Shown here one piece after another: positions 47,059 to 59,400 of a DNA stretch of 64,000 nt. Under the pieces are notes generated by a model, which had not been told where the DNA came from, did no database searches, and was given only the letters and a program-made list of their open reading frames with translations. A program made the position numbers and the translations under genes. The DNA is taken from the NCBI GenBank assembly GCA_019454045.1, contig SKCR01006533.1, positions 1 through 64,000 of the forward strand, given 5' to 3'. Position 1 is the stretch's first letter; the number at the start of each line of letters is the position of its first letter. This stretch comes from Zanthoxylum bungeanum. Its lineage: Eukaryota > Streptophyta > Magnoliopsida > Sapindales > Rutaceae.

Positions 47059-47456
47059 ATGTATTTCGACGGGGCAGTGAATTACAAGGGAGCCGGAATT
47101 GGGATCGTGATAGTAACCCCTGAGGGAGAGACTTTGCCTTTGGCCAAGAGGTTGACATTCAGAGTAACTAACAACATGGCCGAGTACGAAGCATTTGCTT
47201 TTGGTTTGACAACATTGATAGCCTTGAAGGCCGGGAGTGTGGAAATCTACGGAGATTCTATGTTAGTAGTCCAGCAGATGCGAGGAGAATGGGAATGAGA
47301 GAGAAGAACGGTTGAAACCTTACATTTTTCACCTCAGAAAGTTGGCGCAGGTTATCCCCGAGTGTCAGTTTCAGCACTTACCGAGAGAAGAGAATCAGAT
47401 GGCAGATGCATTGGCTACACTTGCAGCAACTTGGGAAAATCCAGAGAAGTTATGAT
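47059..47456 (+). pseudogene. Tat second RNase H, archaeal type
   Basis: MYFDGAVNYKGAGIGIVIVT, then NNMAEYEAFAFGL and SVEIYGDSMLVVQQMRGEWE match the extra RNase H of Tat-lineage elements, with the DGA, E and GDS positions kept. The frame changes near 47297, and QMADALATLAATW follows. Confidence 0.85.
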
Positions 47457-47479
47457 GAGACCGTTGGTACTGACAACAG

Positions 47480-48792
47480 CAAGTAAACCTGCTTATGAGA
47501 TAGAAAGAATTCTGGAAGTTGAGGTTGACGACGGTAAACCTTGGTATTATGACATTCAGAGGTATCTGGAACATGGTGAATTCCCGGAAGGAGGCGGGCA
47601 GAAAAGACAGAATAGCCATTCAGAAGTTGGCTTCCCAGTATGTGACTTTGAGAGGGGAATTGTACAAGAGGCAGGCAAACGGTATTCAGTTGAAGTGTTT
47701 AAGAAAGGAAGAAGCTCAACATGTATGGAAGAAGTACACGCCGGGGTATGTGGTCCGCACATGAATGGGTTGAATCTGTCCCGCAAGATAGTGAGACAAG
47801 GTTTTTATTGGTCAACCATGGAAACAGACTGCGCGAAGATGGTTAAAGCACTGTCATGACTGTCAAGCACATGGTAATTTGAATCACTTACCGCACACAG
47901 AATTGCCACGGGTTGTCAGAGCCGTGGCCTTTCTCAGCATGGGGAATTGATATGATTGGGGAAATTCGACCAAATGCATCAAATGGGCATCGCTTCATAG
48001 TGGTGGCAGTAGATTACTTCTCAAAGTGGGTGGAAGCCGAATCCTTCCGTAATGTTACAGCGAAGCAGATGGCCAAAGTTCATAGCTCTCGGAACCTCAT
48101 TTGTCGGTATGGTATGCCGCATCATGTAGTGACAGACAACGGGGTCCAGTTTTCAAGGAGAGATGAAGGCAATGTTACAGAGGCATGGGATAGCCACCAC
48201 AAGTCATCACCGTACAGGCCGCAGGCAAATGGGGCAGTTGATGGCAGCCAACAAGACTATAAAGACAATTTTAGCCAAGATGACAGGAAATTGTAGAGAT
48301 TGGGCCGAGAAATTACCGTATGCTTTGTGGGGGTACAGAAAATCAGTAAGAACAGCAACAGGGTCCACACCTTACTCTTTGGTCTACGGAATGGAAGCAG
48401 TATTGCCAGTAGAAGTGGAAATACAGTCCCTGAGGGTATTAGCAGAGGCAGAATTACCGGAACAGGAATGGGCCGCACAGAGATTTGATCAGTTAGTACT
48501 GTTGGATGAGAAGAGAACGAAGTCTTTGTATCACATGCAGTTGTATCAGAAGAGACTAGCCCGTGCATTCAATAAGAAAGTACGTCCCACAAAGATCAGA
48601 AAGGGTGATTTGGTACTTAAGCAGTCGAGGCCGTCGACGACGGATCCGAGAGGGAAATTCAGGCCTAACTGGGAATGACCTTACATCGTTCAGAAAGTCA
48701 TGGGAAATGGAGCAGTGAAGCTATCAGACTTGGAAGGAAATGAATTCACAGAACCAATCAATGTCGACAGGTTGAAGTTGTACTTTGCTTGA
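47480..48792 (+). pseudogene. Tat integrase
   Basis: The zinc-finger part includes GVCGPHMNGLNLSRKIVRQG and CHDCQAHGN. The core has FSAWGIDMIGEIRP (first Asp) and VTDNGVQF (second Asp). At the third acidic position I expect Glu in ANGAVE; an apparent one-base insertion at 48242 shifts the frame there. The C-terminal part continues in the new frame with LPYALWGYRKSVRTATGSTP and RPTKIRKGDLVLK up to LKLYFA* (48792). Confidence 0.85.
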
Positions 48793-49029
48793 GAAGACTT
48801 GGTCGCCAGCGGAAGACCTAACCCAACGGAATAAGAAAACTCCTGCATACATGCATACACGTAACCTATATTGCATATTTTTGTGTTTGCTCTGTTTTGT
48901 GTAAACAGGTGTTGAAGACGGAAAAGAGCGATCAGTAAGCCAATCAGAGATAGTAAAAGCACAGTATTTGGTATGGGCAGTAATCTGAAGATTGAGGTCC
49001 CAATGAAGTTAAGTTCCGGGTATGGGTCT

Positions 49030-49545
49030 CGGAGGGCGAAGTCCACATCACATCATATCAGCATGGGGGCGAAGCCCATATCGGCTGAGGAGCGAGGTTC
49101 CGCATTGTACCAGCTTGGGGTGAGGCCCATATCGGCTGGGGAGCGAGGCTCCACATCACATCATGTCAGCTTGGGGGCGAAGCCCATATCGGCTGAGAGC
49201 GAAGCTCCACATCATCATTTTCGGGATGCGTCCCAGGGTCGAGGCCCATATTTTGTCAGCGGTATTGGGATGCGTCCCAGGGTCGAGGCCCCCGTTGTCG
49301 GTTGCAGCTATTGGGATGCGTCCCAGGATCGAGGTCCACTGCATCATCATTTTCGGGATGCGTCCCAGGGTCGAGGCCCATATTTTGTCCGCGGTATTGG
49401 GAGATGCGTCCCAGGGTCGAGGCCCCCGTTGTCGGTTGCAGCTATTGGGATGCGTCCCAGGTTCGAGACCCTCATCATCAGCAGCATCGAGATACGTCTC
49501 AGGATCGAGGTCCACTGCAGTATCAGCTCAGCTCGAGGCGGCAGC
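49030..49545 (+). repeat. 3' UTR minisatellite of Tat element
   Basis: The palindromic core GGGATGCGTCCC followed by AGGGTCGAGGCCC occurs at 49223, 49267, 49313, 49355, 49397, 49446 and, varied, 49489 (42-51 bp spacing). A related GGGCGAAGCCCATATCGGCT repeat precedes it. Higher-order copies start at about 49211 and 49344. Confidence 0.85.
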
Positions 49546-49619
49546 CGAGCCAGGTAAGTAAAATGCATTGCATAACTTTGATAGGATTGTTCAAAGTCAC
49601 ACATTGCACAAGTCCCATC

Positions 49620-49630
49620 AAAGTGGGGGC
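49620..49630 (+). promoter_or_regulatory. Polypurine tract of Tat element
   Basis: AAAGTGGGGGC precedes the 3' LTR by 3 nt and would prime plus-strand cDNA. Confidence 0.7.
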
Positions 49631-49633
49631 GAC

Positions 49634-52600
49634 TGTAGGCATTGCATTTTCGCATGTGAAACCCGATGATGAGCCTCATTTGGAGACACTACCTTTTGAG
49701 TCACGAAAGCCGCGGGAAACGGATATCGGAAGGGGAAATTCAGAATAAACAAGCTCACTGTCTTCGTTAGTGCTGCATTCGCTACTTCATTCGAACGGAA
49801 AACAGATTGCGGGTGTTCGTGTCGCGTTCGAACGGTGTCGGTAATTCTGGTTTTGCTGCTAGCCTCACACCCAGCCCTTTTAGCTCCCCAAAGCCCATAA
49901 AACACATCCCAAATTAAATAAATAAATATTAATTTAAATATTAAACATTAAATAAAATATTTAAACCATTTACCAATTAAATAAAATATTTACCTAACTT
50001 AAACTAAAATCATGCCTAATTTAAATAATTTGAATATATTATATACTAAAACTAAAAAGAAGATATGCCTAATTAAAATCAATCCTAACCAATTAAAGCC
50101 AATCATATATTTGACTTCCTAATCTAATAAGATAATTACCAATATAAAATATTTGTATTCCTAAACCAACACAAATTAAATATTACAACTTCCTAATTTA
50201 AAATATCTTGTCCCCCATCAATCTTGTGTATACCTTTCTCATCCCTCATAATTTGGAAACAAGATCTCTTCCTTGTGAGACAAGGTGAAACCCTAGACAT
50301 CTTCTATATAAACAACCCCTAACCAAAGCCATTGTCTCATTGACACATAGAATTCACACCCAAACTCTCTCGAAATCTCTCTAGACTCTCGAATCCACAC
50401 CTAATAAACACACTTGACATATACACAAAAAAGAGAACAAAGAACCCACCACAAGCCACCACCCTCCATAGTCGAATCCAAAGCACCAACAACCCTCCAT
50501 AGCCGAATCCAGAACACACACCAAACTCACCCTTAGCCGAATCCTAAAACACGCCTAAACAACCTCCTAAATTACCTTAAAACAGCAGCCCAAATCCTTA
50601 AAAAACAGTAACATAAAAACTGCATAGATAATCTTAAAAATAATCACATACAATTGCACTAAGAACCCACACAAACTTGGAATAGTTCATTGAAAACGTT
50701 TAACAGGTGGCCCGTGCAGTGAGCAGCAAGACAGAGGCCGAATAGGAGCAGAACGGAGTTCGAACCGCAAGCAAAACAGCAAAGCAGTGAGCTAGGAGGC
50801 AAACCAGTTAACCAGAAAAGTTGCGGAGCTTTACCCCCTTCCGATTTTCGTGAAACGCGAGTCCGAGAGACAGCTTAAAAGGTTAGACCTGAGGGTATCT
50901 TTCACACTTATTCTCATTTTATTTTCTGGTCATTTATTTTGATTATATTTTCTGTATTTGTGGCATTCGTTGTGTGTATGATGTATGTTGTGGGTATTGG
51001 ATGAATGGAAGAGTGTCATCTCTTGTGGTATATAGGATGGAAACCCAGACGTAAATTCCATAGCCGAATCCGAATGGACGGTAGTGCGGTCTGTACTTGG
51101 GACACAACTCCACGTACCACTTGAGTAAACAGCACATTCTCTTGTTTTGTGTTGCTTTTATTTATTTATTTTTCGTCATTTAAATTCTGTATGTTGCTTA
51201 TCCCCGTATGATACGATCGCGTGCATGGGCTTAGTAAGTGCGATGAAAGGTCCCCTAATTGGAGGGGTTAAAATCCTTCACCACGATGCTTTGCCGCACC
51301 GATTGATGTGTGTTCGGTTGAATGCAATATACGTTCAATCGAGCATACTTAGTTTGATATGATTGTCTTTATTTTCGTATGCATAATTCAATCGAGCGCA
51401 TGGGCTTAGTAAGTGTGATGTGAGATCCCCTATGGGGAGGGGCTAAAAGCCCTTTACCACGATGCTTTGCCGCGCCGATTGATGTGTGTTCGGTTGGATA
51501 CAAGATACGTTCAATCAGGCACACTATGTCTGATATTATTTATTTCATGTGTTGTGATGTGACGCGCATGGGCTTAGTATGTTGGTCTAAAGGTCCTCTC
51601 TTTGAGAGATCAAGAGCCCCAAAAGGCCACCTTTACGGCAGTACTTCGCCGTGCCCCTTTATTTTGTTGTTTATGTATTGCGTCCCATTTCATGCATCAG
51701 GTCTGTTCCCGTTCGAACGCGTTTACGAACGAAACTCGAACGCGCATGCGTTTTTGCCTTATCAAGCATCAGGTCTCTCATTTCCGTTCGAACGAGTTTA
51801 CGAATGCCATACGAACTGAGCATCTGGTTTCATTTCCGTTCGAACGCGTTTTCGAACGTACCAACGTAAATGTGATGAGCATTCTGTTTCATTTCCGTTC
51901 GAACTCGTTATCAAACGCCATACGAACGCGAGCATTCTGTTTCATTTCCGTTCGAACGCGTTATCAAACGCCATACGAATGCGAACCTTCCGTTTACCGT
52001 TCGAACGCGTTTACGAATGCTACACACGAACGCGCACCCACTGAACTGAGTCCTCTTCATTAGATTTCATGCATAGTTTTCCTAGTAGCTATCTCCACAT
52101 GTATAATACAAATAAGTTAATGTATTACAATTCATATGCTTATGTCATGATAACATTTGAGTATTATTCCTTGCGGTATATCGAATGGAAACCCAGACGT
52201 AAATTCCGTAGCCGATTCCGAATGGACGGTAGTGCGGTCTGTACTTGGGCTACAATTCCACGTACCGCTTGGAAAAGTGCCCATATGTGTGCTTGTATGG
52301 TTAATATGTGTGCTTGTGTTTTCCTGAATGTGATATGTAAATAAAGTTGTATGTTCGTTGCTATCTTGATATATGTTAAGCATGCAATTTTAAATGTGAG
52401 ATATATGTGAAATGCGTACATAAGTTTTATTTTGCATATGAGAATTTAGAAGCATGATACTCCTGGAAATAAGTGTTACTTAAGCTTGATTAAATTATTA
52501 CATAAATCCTTTCATTACAAGTGACATAAGTGAGGGACCATTCCGAACCCAACGGTTTGAGGTCTTCCCTTGCGAGGGTTGAGTGCCGCCTTAAATCTTT

Positions 52601-52697
52601 GTCCCGGTTCACACCGGGTGGCGACTCCATGTTATTTAGTCCTTCCCAACTAGGCCGCGAGCCTAGGAACGGCGTCGCCCAGGTTCTGTTGTCCACA
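49634..52697 (+). repeat. 3' LTR of Tat element, 3064 bp
   Basis: It is collinear with 35611-38674, with scattered substitutions and small compensating indels (for example in the palindrome array). It has the TATA box at 50305, the duplicated 107-bp block (51027-51136, 52175-52281) and a CGTTCGAACG array (51710-52006). Confidence 0.92.
50305..50312 (+). promoter_or_regulatory. TATA box of Tat 3' LTR
   Basis: TATATAAA in the same context as at 36291. It would drive transcription out of the element into the flanking gag remnant, antisense to it. Confidence 0.55.
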
Positions 52698-52702
52698 CCG
52701 TG

Positions 52703-53030
52703 CTTGGTCGGTTGGGGAGATATGTTGATTTCTTTCTTGACTTGGTGGATGATTGTCTGATGGCGGATTGACGTTTACAACATTGTTGAATGCCCCCAAG
52801 GGATTGGCTGGGGTTGTAGGATTGCTGGGATGGTCTAGAGTATCACGCTGTTAGGAGGTTGAAGAGATTTTCTATAACTGCTAATGGAGGTTCGTATTGG
52901 AGCTTCGCATGGCTGCGTTTTCCTCCTCTAAAACTCGTAAACGTTCTTGTAGAATGGCCAATTGAGCTGCCACGAGTCTGATGTCTGCTGGCTGCTTGAA
53001 GCTATGATTAACTATGTTTGTAAGGACCAT
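52703..53030 (-). pseudogene. Outer gypsy element gag, N-terminal part
   Basis: The minus-strand ATG at 53030 opens MVLTNIVNHSFKQPADIRLV, then QLAILQERLRVLEEENAAM, a coiled-coil start typical of Tat-group Gag. Stops follow. The reading region is cut at 52702 by the Tat element and resumes at 35610. Confidence 0.7.
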
Positions 53031-53086
53031 AGACTGAGAGATCTTCGCTTGCTATAAACCGCTAGGGCCCCACGGTGGGACCAAAG

Positions 53087-53684
53087 TATGGACACTAGTT
53101 TTTGCACGAGGTCCGCAATTGAGAATTTATAGTATGAGGCAATAGCGATCCTATAAGACAAAGGTAAAGTGAGCAGAGAGTTTCTACCCATCGGTGTGGT
53201 GGGTGCCATAGGCACTCCGACGCTCAAGTCAGTAGTGAAGAATAGCAGAAATAAGGAAGAGCAAGGTTCAGGGTTACCTTGACCTCTGTAGGCTGCTGTG
53301 ACGACAATGGGCCGATGTTTAGAGGGCGAAACTTTGAGAGCTCAAGTATGAGAGCTAAACCAAAAAAGCCTCTCCCATATTCTGAATTGTGGCTCCTTTT
53401 ATAAGCTATCAAGATATGGGTTTGATTAATACAGTAAATGCTCAACCTTTTGGTGCCAAAACGGCTAAACACGTATATCATGAATAAATATATTTTTTTC
53501 GGTTGGGTAGCTGGTAAATCAAGGGGTTGTTTGGTAGTCCTCTCTTTACGTGTGGGCCTGAGAAAGCAATATGGTCCTTGTCCCAAGTCTGTTCTGGGTA
53601 CTGATTGGAGGGATTGGGCTATATCTGATATAGGGCTTGAAGTGAAAAGTCGAAACTGCCATTGGCCCAAATTTAGCCCATACA
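53087..53684 (-). repeat. 5' LTR of outer gypsy element
   Basis: Partner of 23820-24416. On the minus strand it starts TGTATGGGCTAAATTTGGGC and ends TCCATA. The next bases are CTTTGGTCCCACCGTGGGG, which may hold the primer-binding site. Confidence 0.8.
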
Positions 53685-53699
53685 AGTACATAGGTTTGA

Positions 53700-55020
53700 T
53701 TTTTATTTGGCATAAGTGGCTAAGATAATGCCACATCACCCAAATATTAAGGGGATATGTGTCTTATAATCCTCGAGATAATAAGATATTTGTGTCGATA
53801 AACGCCACGTTTATTGAGAATAATTATATGACAGACTTGAAACCTCAAAGCAAGATAGTCTCAGAGGAATTGTAATCCGATGGGATTAGTTGACAGCCTA
53901 TGAGGATTATTGTTCAACAAAGTAAGGAGAACACATCTTTGAGTTAGACTATCTTCCACCACTCATCGTAGTGGGAGGATAATACGATTACCTTCTTGAT
54001 ATAGACAAGAAGGTGAAGCACAAGTTGCCATCACTAATGATGGAAAAGATAACCCTTTACATATAAATTTGCAATCGAAGATTATGACAGAGAGAGATAG
54101 CTTGAGGTTATGAAACTTGAGATGAAATCCATGTATTCCAACTCAGTTTGGGAGCTTGTAGATCTATCTGAATGAGTAACTCTTATAGGGTGTAAATGGA
54201 TCTATAAAAAAAAGGAGCGGATGGTAATGTTGAAACATTCAAAGCAAGACTAGTGGGAAATAATTATACCAAAAAGAAGGAGTTGGCTATAAGGAAACAT
54301 TTTCACCAGTAGCCATGCTAAAGTCTGTTTGAATCTTGTTTACCAGTACTGGTCATTATGATTATGAGGTTTGGCAGATGAACGTCAAGATGACTTTTTT
54401 GAATGGTTATCTTGAAAAGACCATATATATGAAGCATCTAGAAAGTTTTATAAGTAAGGACGAAAAACAAAAGGTTTGCAAGTTGCAAAGGTATATATAA
54501 GGACTTAAGCAAACGTCTAGATATTGGAACATGAGATTTGATGAGGTGATCAAATCTTATAGCTTTATCTAAAATCCCGATGAATCTTGTGTTTGTAAAT
54601 TCATCAAGGACAAACGAGTGGTATTTTGAGTACTTTATATTGATGATATTCTATTTATTGGGAATAATGTGGAACTATTATCAAATGTAAAGGCTTGGCT
54701 GGCTAAACAATTCCAAATGAAAGATTTGGGAAAATCAAGCTATATTATTGAGATCCACCTTATTAGAGATCATAAGAAAAACTACTAGTATTGTCTCAGA
54801 CACTGTATATTGACAAGATGTTTGTTAGATATTCAATGTAAAACTCCAAGAAAGGTAATTTACATTGTCGTCATGAAGTTGTTCTTTCTAAGAGGTAGTG
54901 TCATTCGACACCCCAAATGGAAGAAGATATGAGACAAATTCCATATGCATCAGTAGTGGGAAGCATACCATATATGATCCTGTTGACCTAATTAAATGTT
55001 TTGAAGAAGCCATAATCTTG
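53700..55020 (+). pseudogene. Ty1/copia pol remnant 1
   Basis: It opens with the end of integrase (YNPRDNKIFVSINATFIEN), then RT phrases GCKWIYKKK, DGNVETFKARLV, YKETFSPVAMLKS, DYEVWQMNVKMTFLNGYLEK and YIDDILFIGN (54637). It ends with RNase H-proximal LYIDKMF and IPYASVVGS-like pieces. Many stops are present and no LTRs are seen. It directly abuts the outer gypsy LTR. Confidence 0.85.
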
Positions 55021-55024
55021 TTAG

Positions 55025-57285
55025 TTATTGAGACTTCTAACATATGATATTTTTACCGCATATTTTATGGATTGTCATTTCAATGAGATAATTTTTCTCC
55101 CACTAAGGGAAATGAAGCCTTTCGAAGTAAGACATACACTTTCTTGAAAAGTTCATAACATGCTTATTTAGATCCTCGCATCAGTCAATGTAAAAATGAA
55201 GTGTGAAAGATAGTCCATTTGCAACAAATTGTAAATCTTTACCAGATGCAATAAGAGTAACCAAGTTATATATACTAACTGCTAATACACTAACCCGGGT
55301 GATTGTTCCTTTTGAATAATCTAGTATAAAAGCAGTTAATGGATTATCTGTTGCACGTTAGAAGCGTGACAAACCACTTGATTTAAAAGATATTGTTCCC
55401 CGGAAGAGGAAAATAAGAGATCATGATCTTGTCACAAATAATGCTCGAGGTATAAATACAACTACATTATTAAAATCAATAGTTCATGAAGAAGTATTAA
55501 TCCTTTAAGAGAAACACGTCCTTGAAGAGACCCAAGTCCCCAAAGAGACATAAATTCCTGAAGAGAAAATATCCTTTAAAGAGGAAAGTCTACAAATTAT
55601 AGCTATACAAGAGAGATTTGGGATTGTAATGAATTAGTCATCGATAATATATTTGCATTCACAGTAACTACTAAAATTACAAATAAATTTGAACCTCAAA
55701 CTGTCGATTAATGTAGATAAAGATGTTATTGGCTTCAATGGAAGAAACAATTCAAACATGATTGATTTCTTTAGCCAAACGTCAAATACTTGGGCATTTA
55801 GTCCAAACACCTGAAGATGTCAAACCTGTTGGATACAAATAAGTATTTATTTCAAACTTGGTGGATACAAATAAGTATTTATAAAGAAACGTAATAAATA
55901 TAAGGAGATAATTATATATAAAGCGCGTGTAAGGTTTTTTCGTAAAGACCTAGTATTAACTATGAGAATATGTATTCTCCAGTGATTGATACCATTACGT
56001 TTCAATTCTTAATCAGTTTGGTTGTCCCTGAAAGACTAGACATGTGTCTTATGAACGTAGTGACAACATACCTACATGAGTCACCTGATATTGATATTTT
56101 CATGAAAATCCCCGAAGGATTAAAAATGCCTGAAGCACATAAATAAAAGGATCGTAAATTATGTTCAATAAAATTACAACGATTTTTATACGGACAATCC
56201 GGACGTGTGTGGTACAATTGTTTGAGTGAATATTTAATGAAGGAAGGATACATAAATAATCCTATTTGCCCATTCGTATTTATTAAAAAGTTTGAATATG
56301 GATTTGCTATTATAGCAATATGTGTCGATGATATAAACTTAATAGAAACTCCTGAAGATCTCTAAAAATTACTGAATATTTAAAAATAGAATTTGAGATG
56401 AAAGACTTAGGGAAAATAAAATATTACATTGACTGCAGATCGAGTATAAAACTAATTGAGTGTTTATCCATTAATCTGCATATATTGAAAAGATTGTAAA
56501 ACGTTTCAACATGGATAATACTCATTCATTAAGTACTCCTATAGTAGTCCAATCTCTCGATCCAAAAAAGGATTCATTCCATCCTAGAGAAGATAACGAA
56601 GAGATACTTGGTTCAGAAGTACCATTTCTTAGTGCAATTGGTGTCTTGTTATATTTAGCTCAATACACCAGACCGGTAATTGCATTCTCACTAAATTTAT
56701 TGGCAAGATTAGCTCCGTACAAACTCGACGATATTGGAATGATGTCAAACATATTTTTCGTTATCTTAATTGGACAAAAGACTTGGGATTATCTAATCAA
56801 ATGAGCTAACATAAAATCCAGGTATTGTTGATTACATTGATGCAGGATACGACCCTCGTAAGGCATATTCACAGACAAGGTATATTTTTACTTATAATAA
56901 CACAATAATTTCATGGCGATTTACAAATTAGTCTTTTGTTGCTACATCTTCCAATCACTAAGAGGTTCTTGCATTAGATGAAGTAAACAGAGAATGTATA
57001 TGGTTAAGGTCACTTATCCATCATATTAAGAACACATGAAATTTAAACCGTGATACAACGGTGATATTTGAAGATAATGTTACATGTATTGCATAAATTA
57101 GAGAAGGGTGCATCAAGAGACACATAACCAAGCACATCTCACCAAAGTTCTTCTACACTTATGAGATCCAGCAGAACAAATAAATTGATATCAAGCAAAT
57201 ACGTTCCACCGATAACTTTGTAGGTTTATTTACAAAAGCTTTATCGACATCCCAAAAGGTTTTCAAATTCAAAAAAATAGCATAA
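55025..57285 (+). pseudogene. Ty1/copia pol remnant 2
   Basis: The left part matches the copia integrase-to-RT linker (DCHFNEIIF, KRDKPLDLKDIVPRKRK). RT follows with MKIPEGLKMPEAHK, ICVDDINLI (about 56320), IEKIVKRFNMDNTHSLSTPI and GVLLYLAQYTRPVIAFSLNL. RNase H follows with LALDEVNRECIWLRSL, and DNFVGLFTKALSTS ends it. Codons and linker differ from remnant 1, so this is a different element, in the same orientation. Confidence 0.85.
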
Positions 57286-59400
57286 CCTCACAAGTCTCTC
57301 ACACACGATCCCAATCCCAAAATGGCATTTTGAAGAACCCTGGTTGCACCGGCGGCCTTCCGGCCATCGCCGCCCGGTGTGATGGTCCAAAAGGGTGCGT
57401 TAGCCACCCCTTGATCTCGTGGTGGCCGGCGGCAGCCCCAGGACGCCAACGAACAGCAATAAAGAGATGATGTACATGAGGTAATGGGTTCTCGATCTCG
57501 AATCGTCACTTCATTTTACGGCCCTAGCCACCCCCCAAATTGAAGCTTTCGGAGAGTACTATAAGTTGGCGATGACGGTTTTCCATTCAGTGCACGATCG
57601 CACATAAAATAAGGAAGAAATGGGTAGTGAATAGTGACCCAAAAATAAATAGTAGCTCCGATCAAAATTCCGTCGACTCTAACGAGTTCATGGGATCATT
57701 TGGAGTCAGTATATGCCCTCGAAATCTCAGTAAGACCTCCCGGTAAAAACTCACTAATTTCAAGTTTGTCGTTAAATGTTCGGATGTTTCCAGTAGCTTT
57801 GTACAGCAGCGTAATGGAATGAATTGAGTTGTTTGATTATTGGTATATTGAATATGTGTATATGGTAGAATCCGAGTGAAAACAAAATGAATTGGATCGA
57901 TCCGATATGTTATGTAAGTGTCGAGCTAAAGTTGGTTTTTCGTTTATTGATGTGTTTTTTATTTTAATAATAAATATGAGATATATATGGTGATACAATA
58001 ATGTTTAGATAAATCCCGATAGGTTCGGAGGGTTCGGACCATTCCGTAGCGGTTGCAGAAACTTTTTCGGAAGATTTTCAAAAATATATAAATGAAGGAT
58101 TTAAGTGAATTGATGATTGGATTAGTTTGTAATGATATTTTAAAATTATTGAAAATGAAATCATTGAAATCAGACTTAATCTAATTTTCCCGGAAAGATT
58201 CGAAATTTTGTAAAAGTTAAGTCGAGAATTTTGTAAAGTTACGATTCTGACGGTATTTTACCATTTATTTTGACAGATTTGACTAGGACATGGAGTGCTC
58301 GCGAAGCCAAATAAGTAACACATGCGATGAGTACTTGAATTGTCCATTTCGTGTTTTAAGTATATATATGTAGAAATGATTGAAAAGTTTAGGCTAATAA
58401 AGAGGTGGATTTGAGACCAAACTTCGAGATCATGTATAACTAAGTTAGTTGACCATCACAGGTATGGACTTTCGTTATTGCTATGATATGAAGTGAAATA
58501 TTTGATGAGCTTGATGTCTATATGCATGTGTTTATATATGTAAGTGTGTGAACATGTAATGGTATATATATAGATGTATATAAATGAATAGGTATGTAAA
58601 TAAAAAAGTATATGTATAAGCATATGTACACATATTTGTATGTATGTGAAGGTAAGCTATGGATGATTTAAATATATAAGATCAATAAGGGGAACAAGTT
58701 ATGATTTCTGAATTCGCATTAACATATGTATGTGTATATTATTTGAATAAGTTTGTTATTGACTCATACATGTGAATTTTCTATTTATAGGTTGGATTGG
58801 TTAAGTGTGATAAAAAATCAGTATAAGCTAATTTATTCCTGAATGGATATGTTTAAATGATGAGTTTCAGTATCATATGTTTCCAGATAGAAACTCGGAA
58901 ACTGAGTACGTTTGATCGATAAGGGAAAGATTAGAAGATTGTTAAAGATATAGCATTTGATTAGTAGTAATGTTTATATTCATGTATATGTATTTGAGTG
59001 TTTCGATGATGACTTGAGGTGTTTTTCATGTATGTGTTTGTGTATGAGAAATCATGCGATGAGTCATGTTACGTGATATGTGTGTATGTGCATTGCACAA
59101 ATATTTGAAGAAGATCTACCCGGAGGATGTAGCGCTAGCAGTGAGACAACCCATGCAATAATTATTTTTATTAGTATTTTTAATATTTTATGTATACATG
59201 TTGTAGAGTTTTTAATTTTATGTGTTATTTTAGGCAAAGCGAACCAGTGAAAGCGGGATTATCACGGAATAAATTTGAAAAAATCGCAAGGATAAAAAGT
59301 CAATCCAGTAAAGACGGCTGTGTAAGGAGTCAACTCTTGATACGTGTCCCAGTGGATTTATTCATCGAAAGACTTGATTTTGACAAAAATAAAAAATAAA
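57286..59400. other. Unassigned repeat-like sequence
   Basis: A GC-rich patch (57335-57460) is followed by AT-rich DNA with phrases seen in plant gypsy LTRs (GGTAGTGAATAGTGACCC at about 57613, GGAGTGCTCGCGAAGCC). Long TATATA/TGTATG runs occupy 58340-58640. I could not place LTR ends or a primer-binding site, and no protein domain is visible. Confidence 0.4.

Larger units (their letters stand above)
35611..52697 (+). mobile_element. Tat-lineage Ty3/gypsy element, 17.1 kb
   Basis: It has two LTRs of 3064 bp each (35611-38674, 49634-52697) and a perfect 5-bp target duplication CCGTG (35606-35610, 52698-52702). It has a primer-binding site (38678-38695) and a polypurine tract (49620-49630). In between are a leader with repeats, gag, protease with G-patch-like end, RT, RNase H, a second archaeal-type RNase H, integrase and a 3' UTR minisatellite. 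The dual RNase H is the Tat hallmark. I see no separate ORF upstream of gag, which argues against a classical Ogre. All genes carry stops or frameshifts. Confidence 0.92.
23820..53684 (-). mobile_element. Outer gypsy element, gag-only, with two nested elements
   Basis: The LTRs are 23820-24416 and 53087-53684 (597 and 598 bp, same orientation). Flanking 5-mers AGTAT (23815-23819) and AGTAC (53685-53689) match at 4 of 5. The minus-strand gag lies next to the right LTR, so that LTR is 5'. After removing the Athila-like (about 25.8-34.04 kb) and Tat (35.6-52.7 kb) insertions, about 4.5 kb remains: LTR, leader, decayed gag, tandem arrays and LTR. I find no protease, reverse transcriptase or integrase of its own, so it looks non-autonomous. 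Similar gag-only elements are known in plants. Confidence 0.7.

Noticed and set aside
48973..49748. Long + and - frames (110-194 codons) over the 3' UTR repeats
   Set aside because: The 42-51 bp GC-rich repeats open several frames at once; the protein is merely repetitive.
35611..52697. Calling the 17 kb element a classical Ogre
   Set aside because: LTR size and dual RNase H fit Tat/Ogre, but no ORF upstream of gag is visible; Tat lineage is the safer call.
57335..57465. GC-rich patch as a host exon
   Set aside because: No convincing frame or splice sites; Pro/Gly-like codons only, and it follows a copia end directly.
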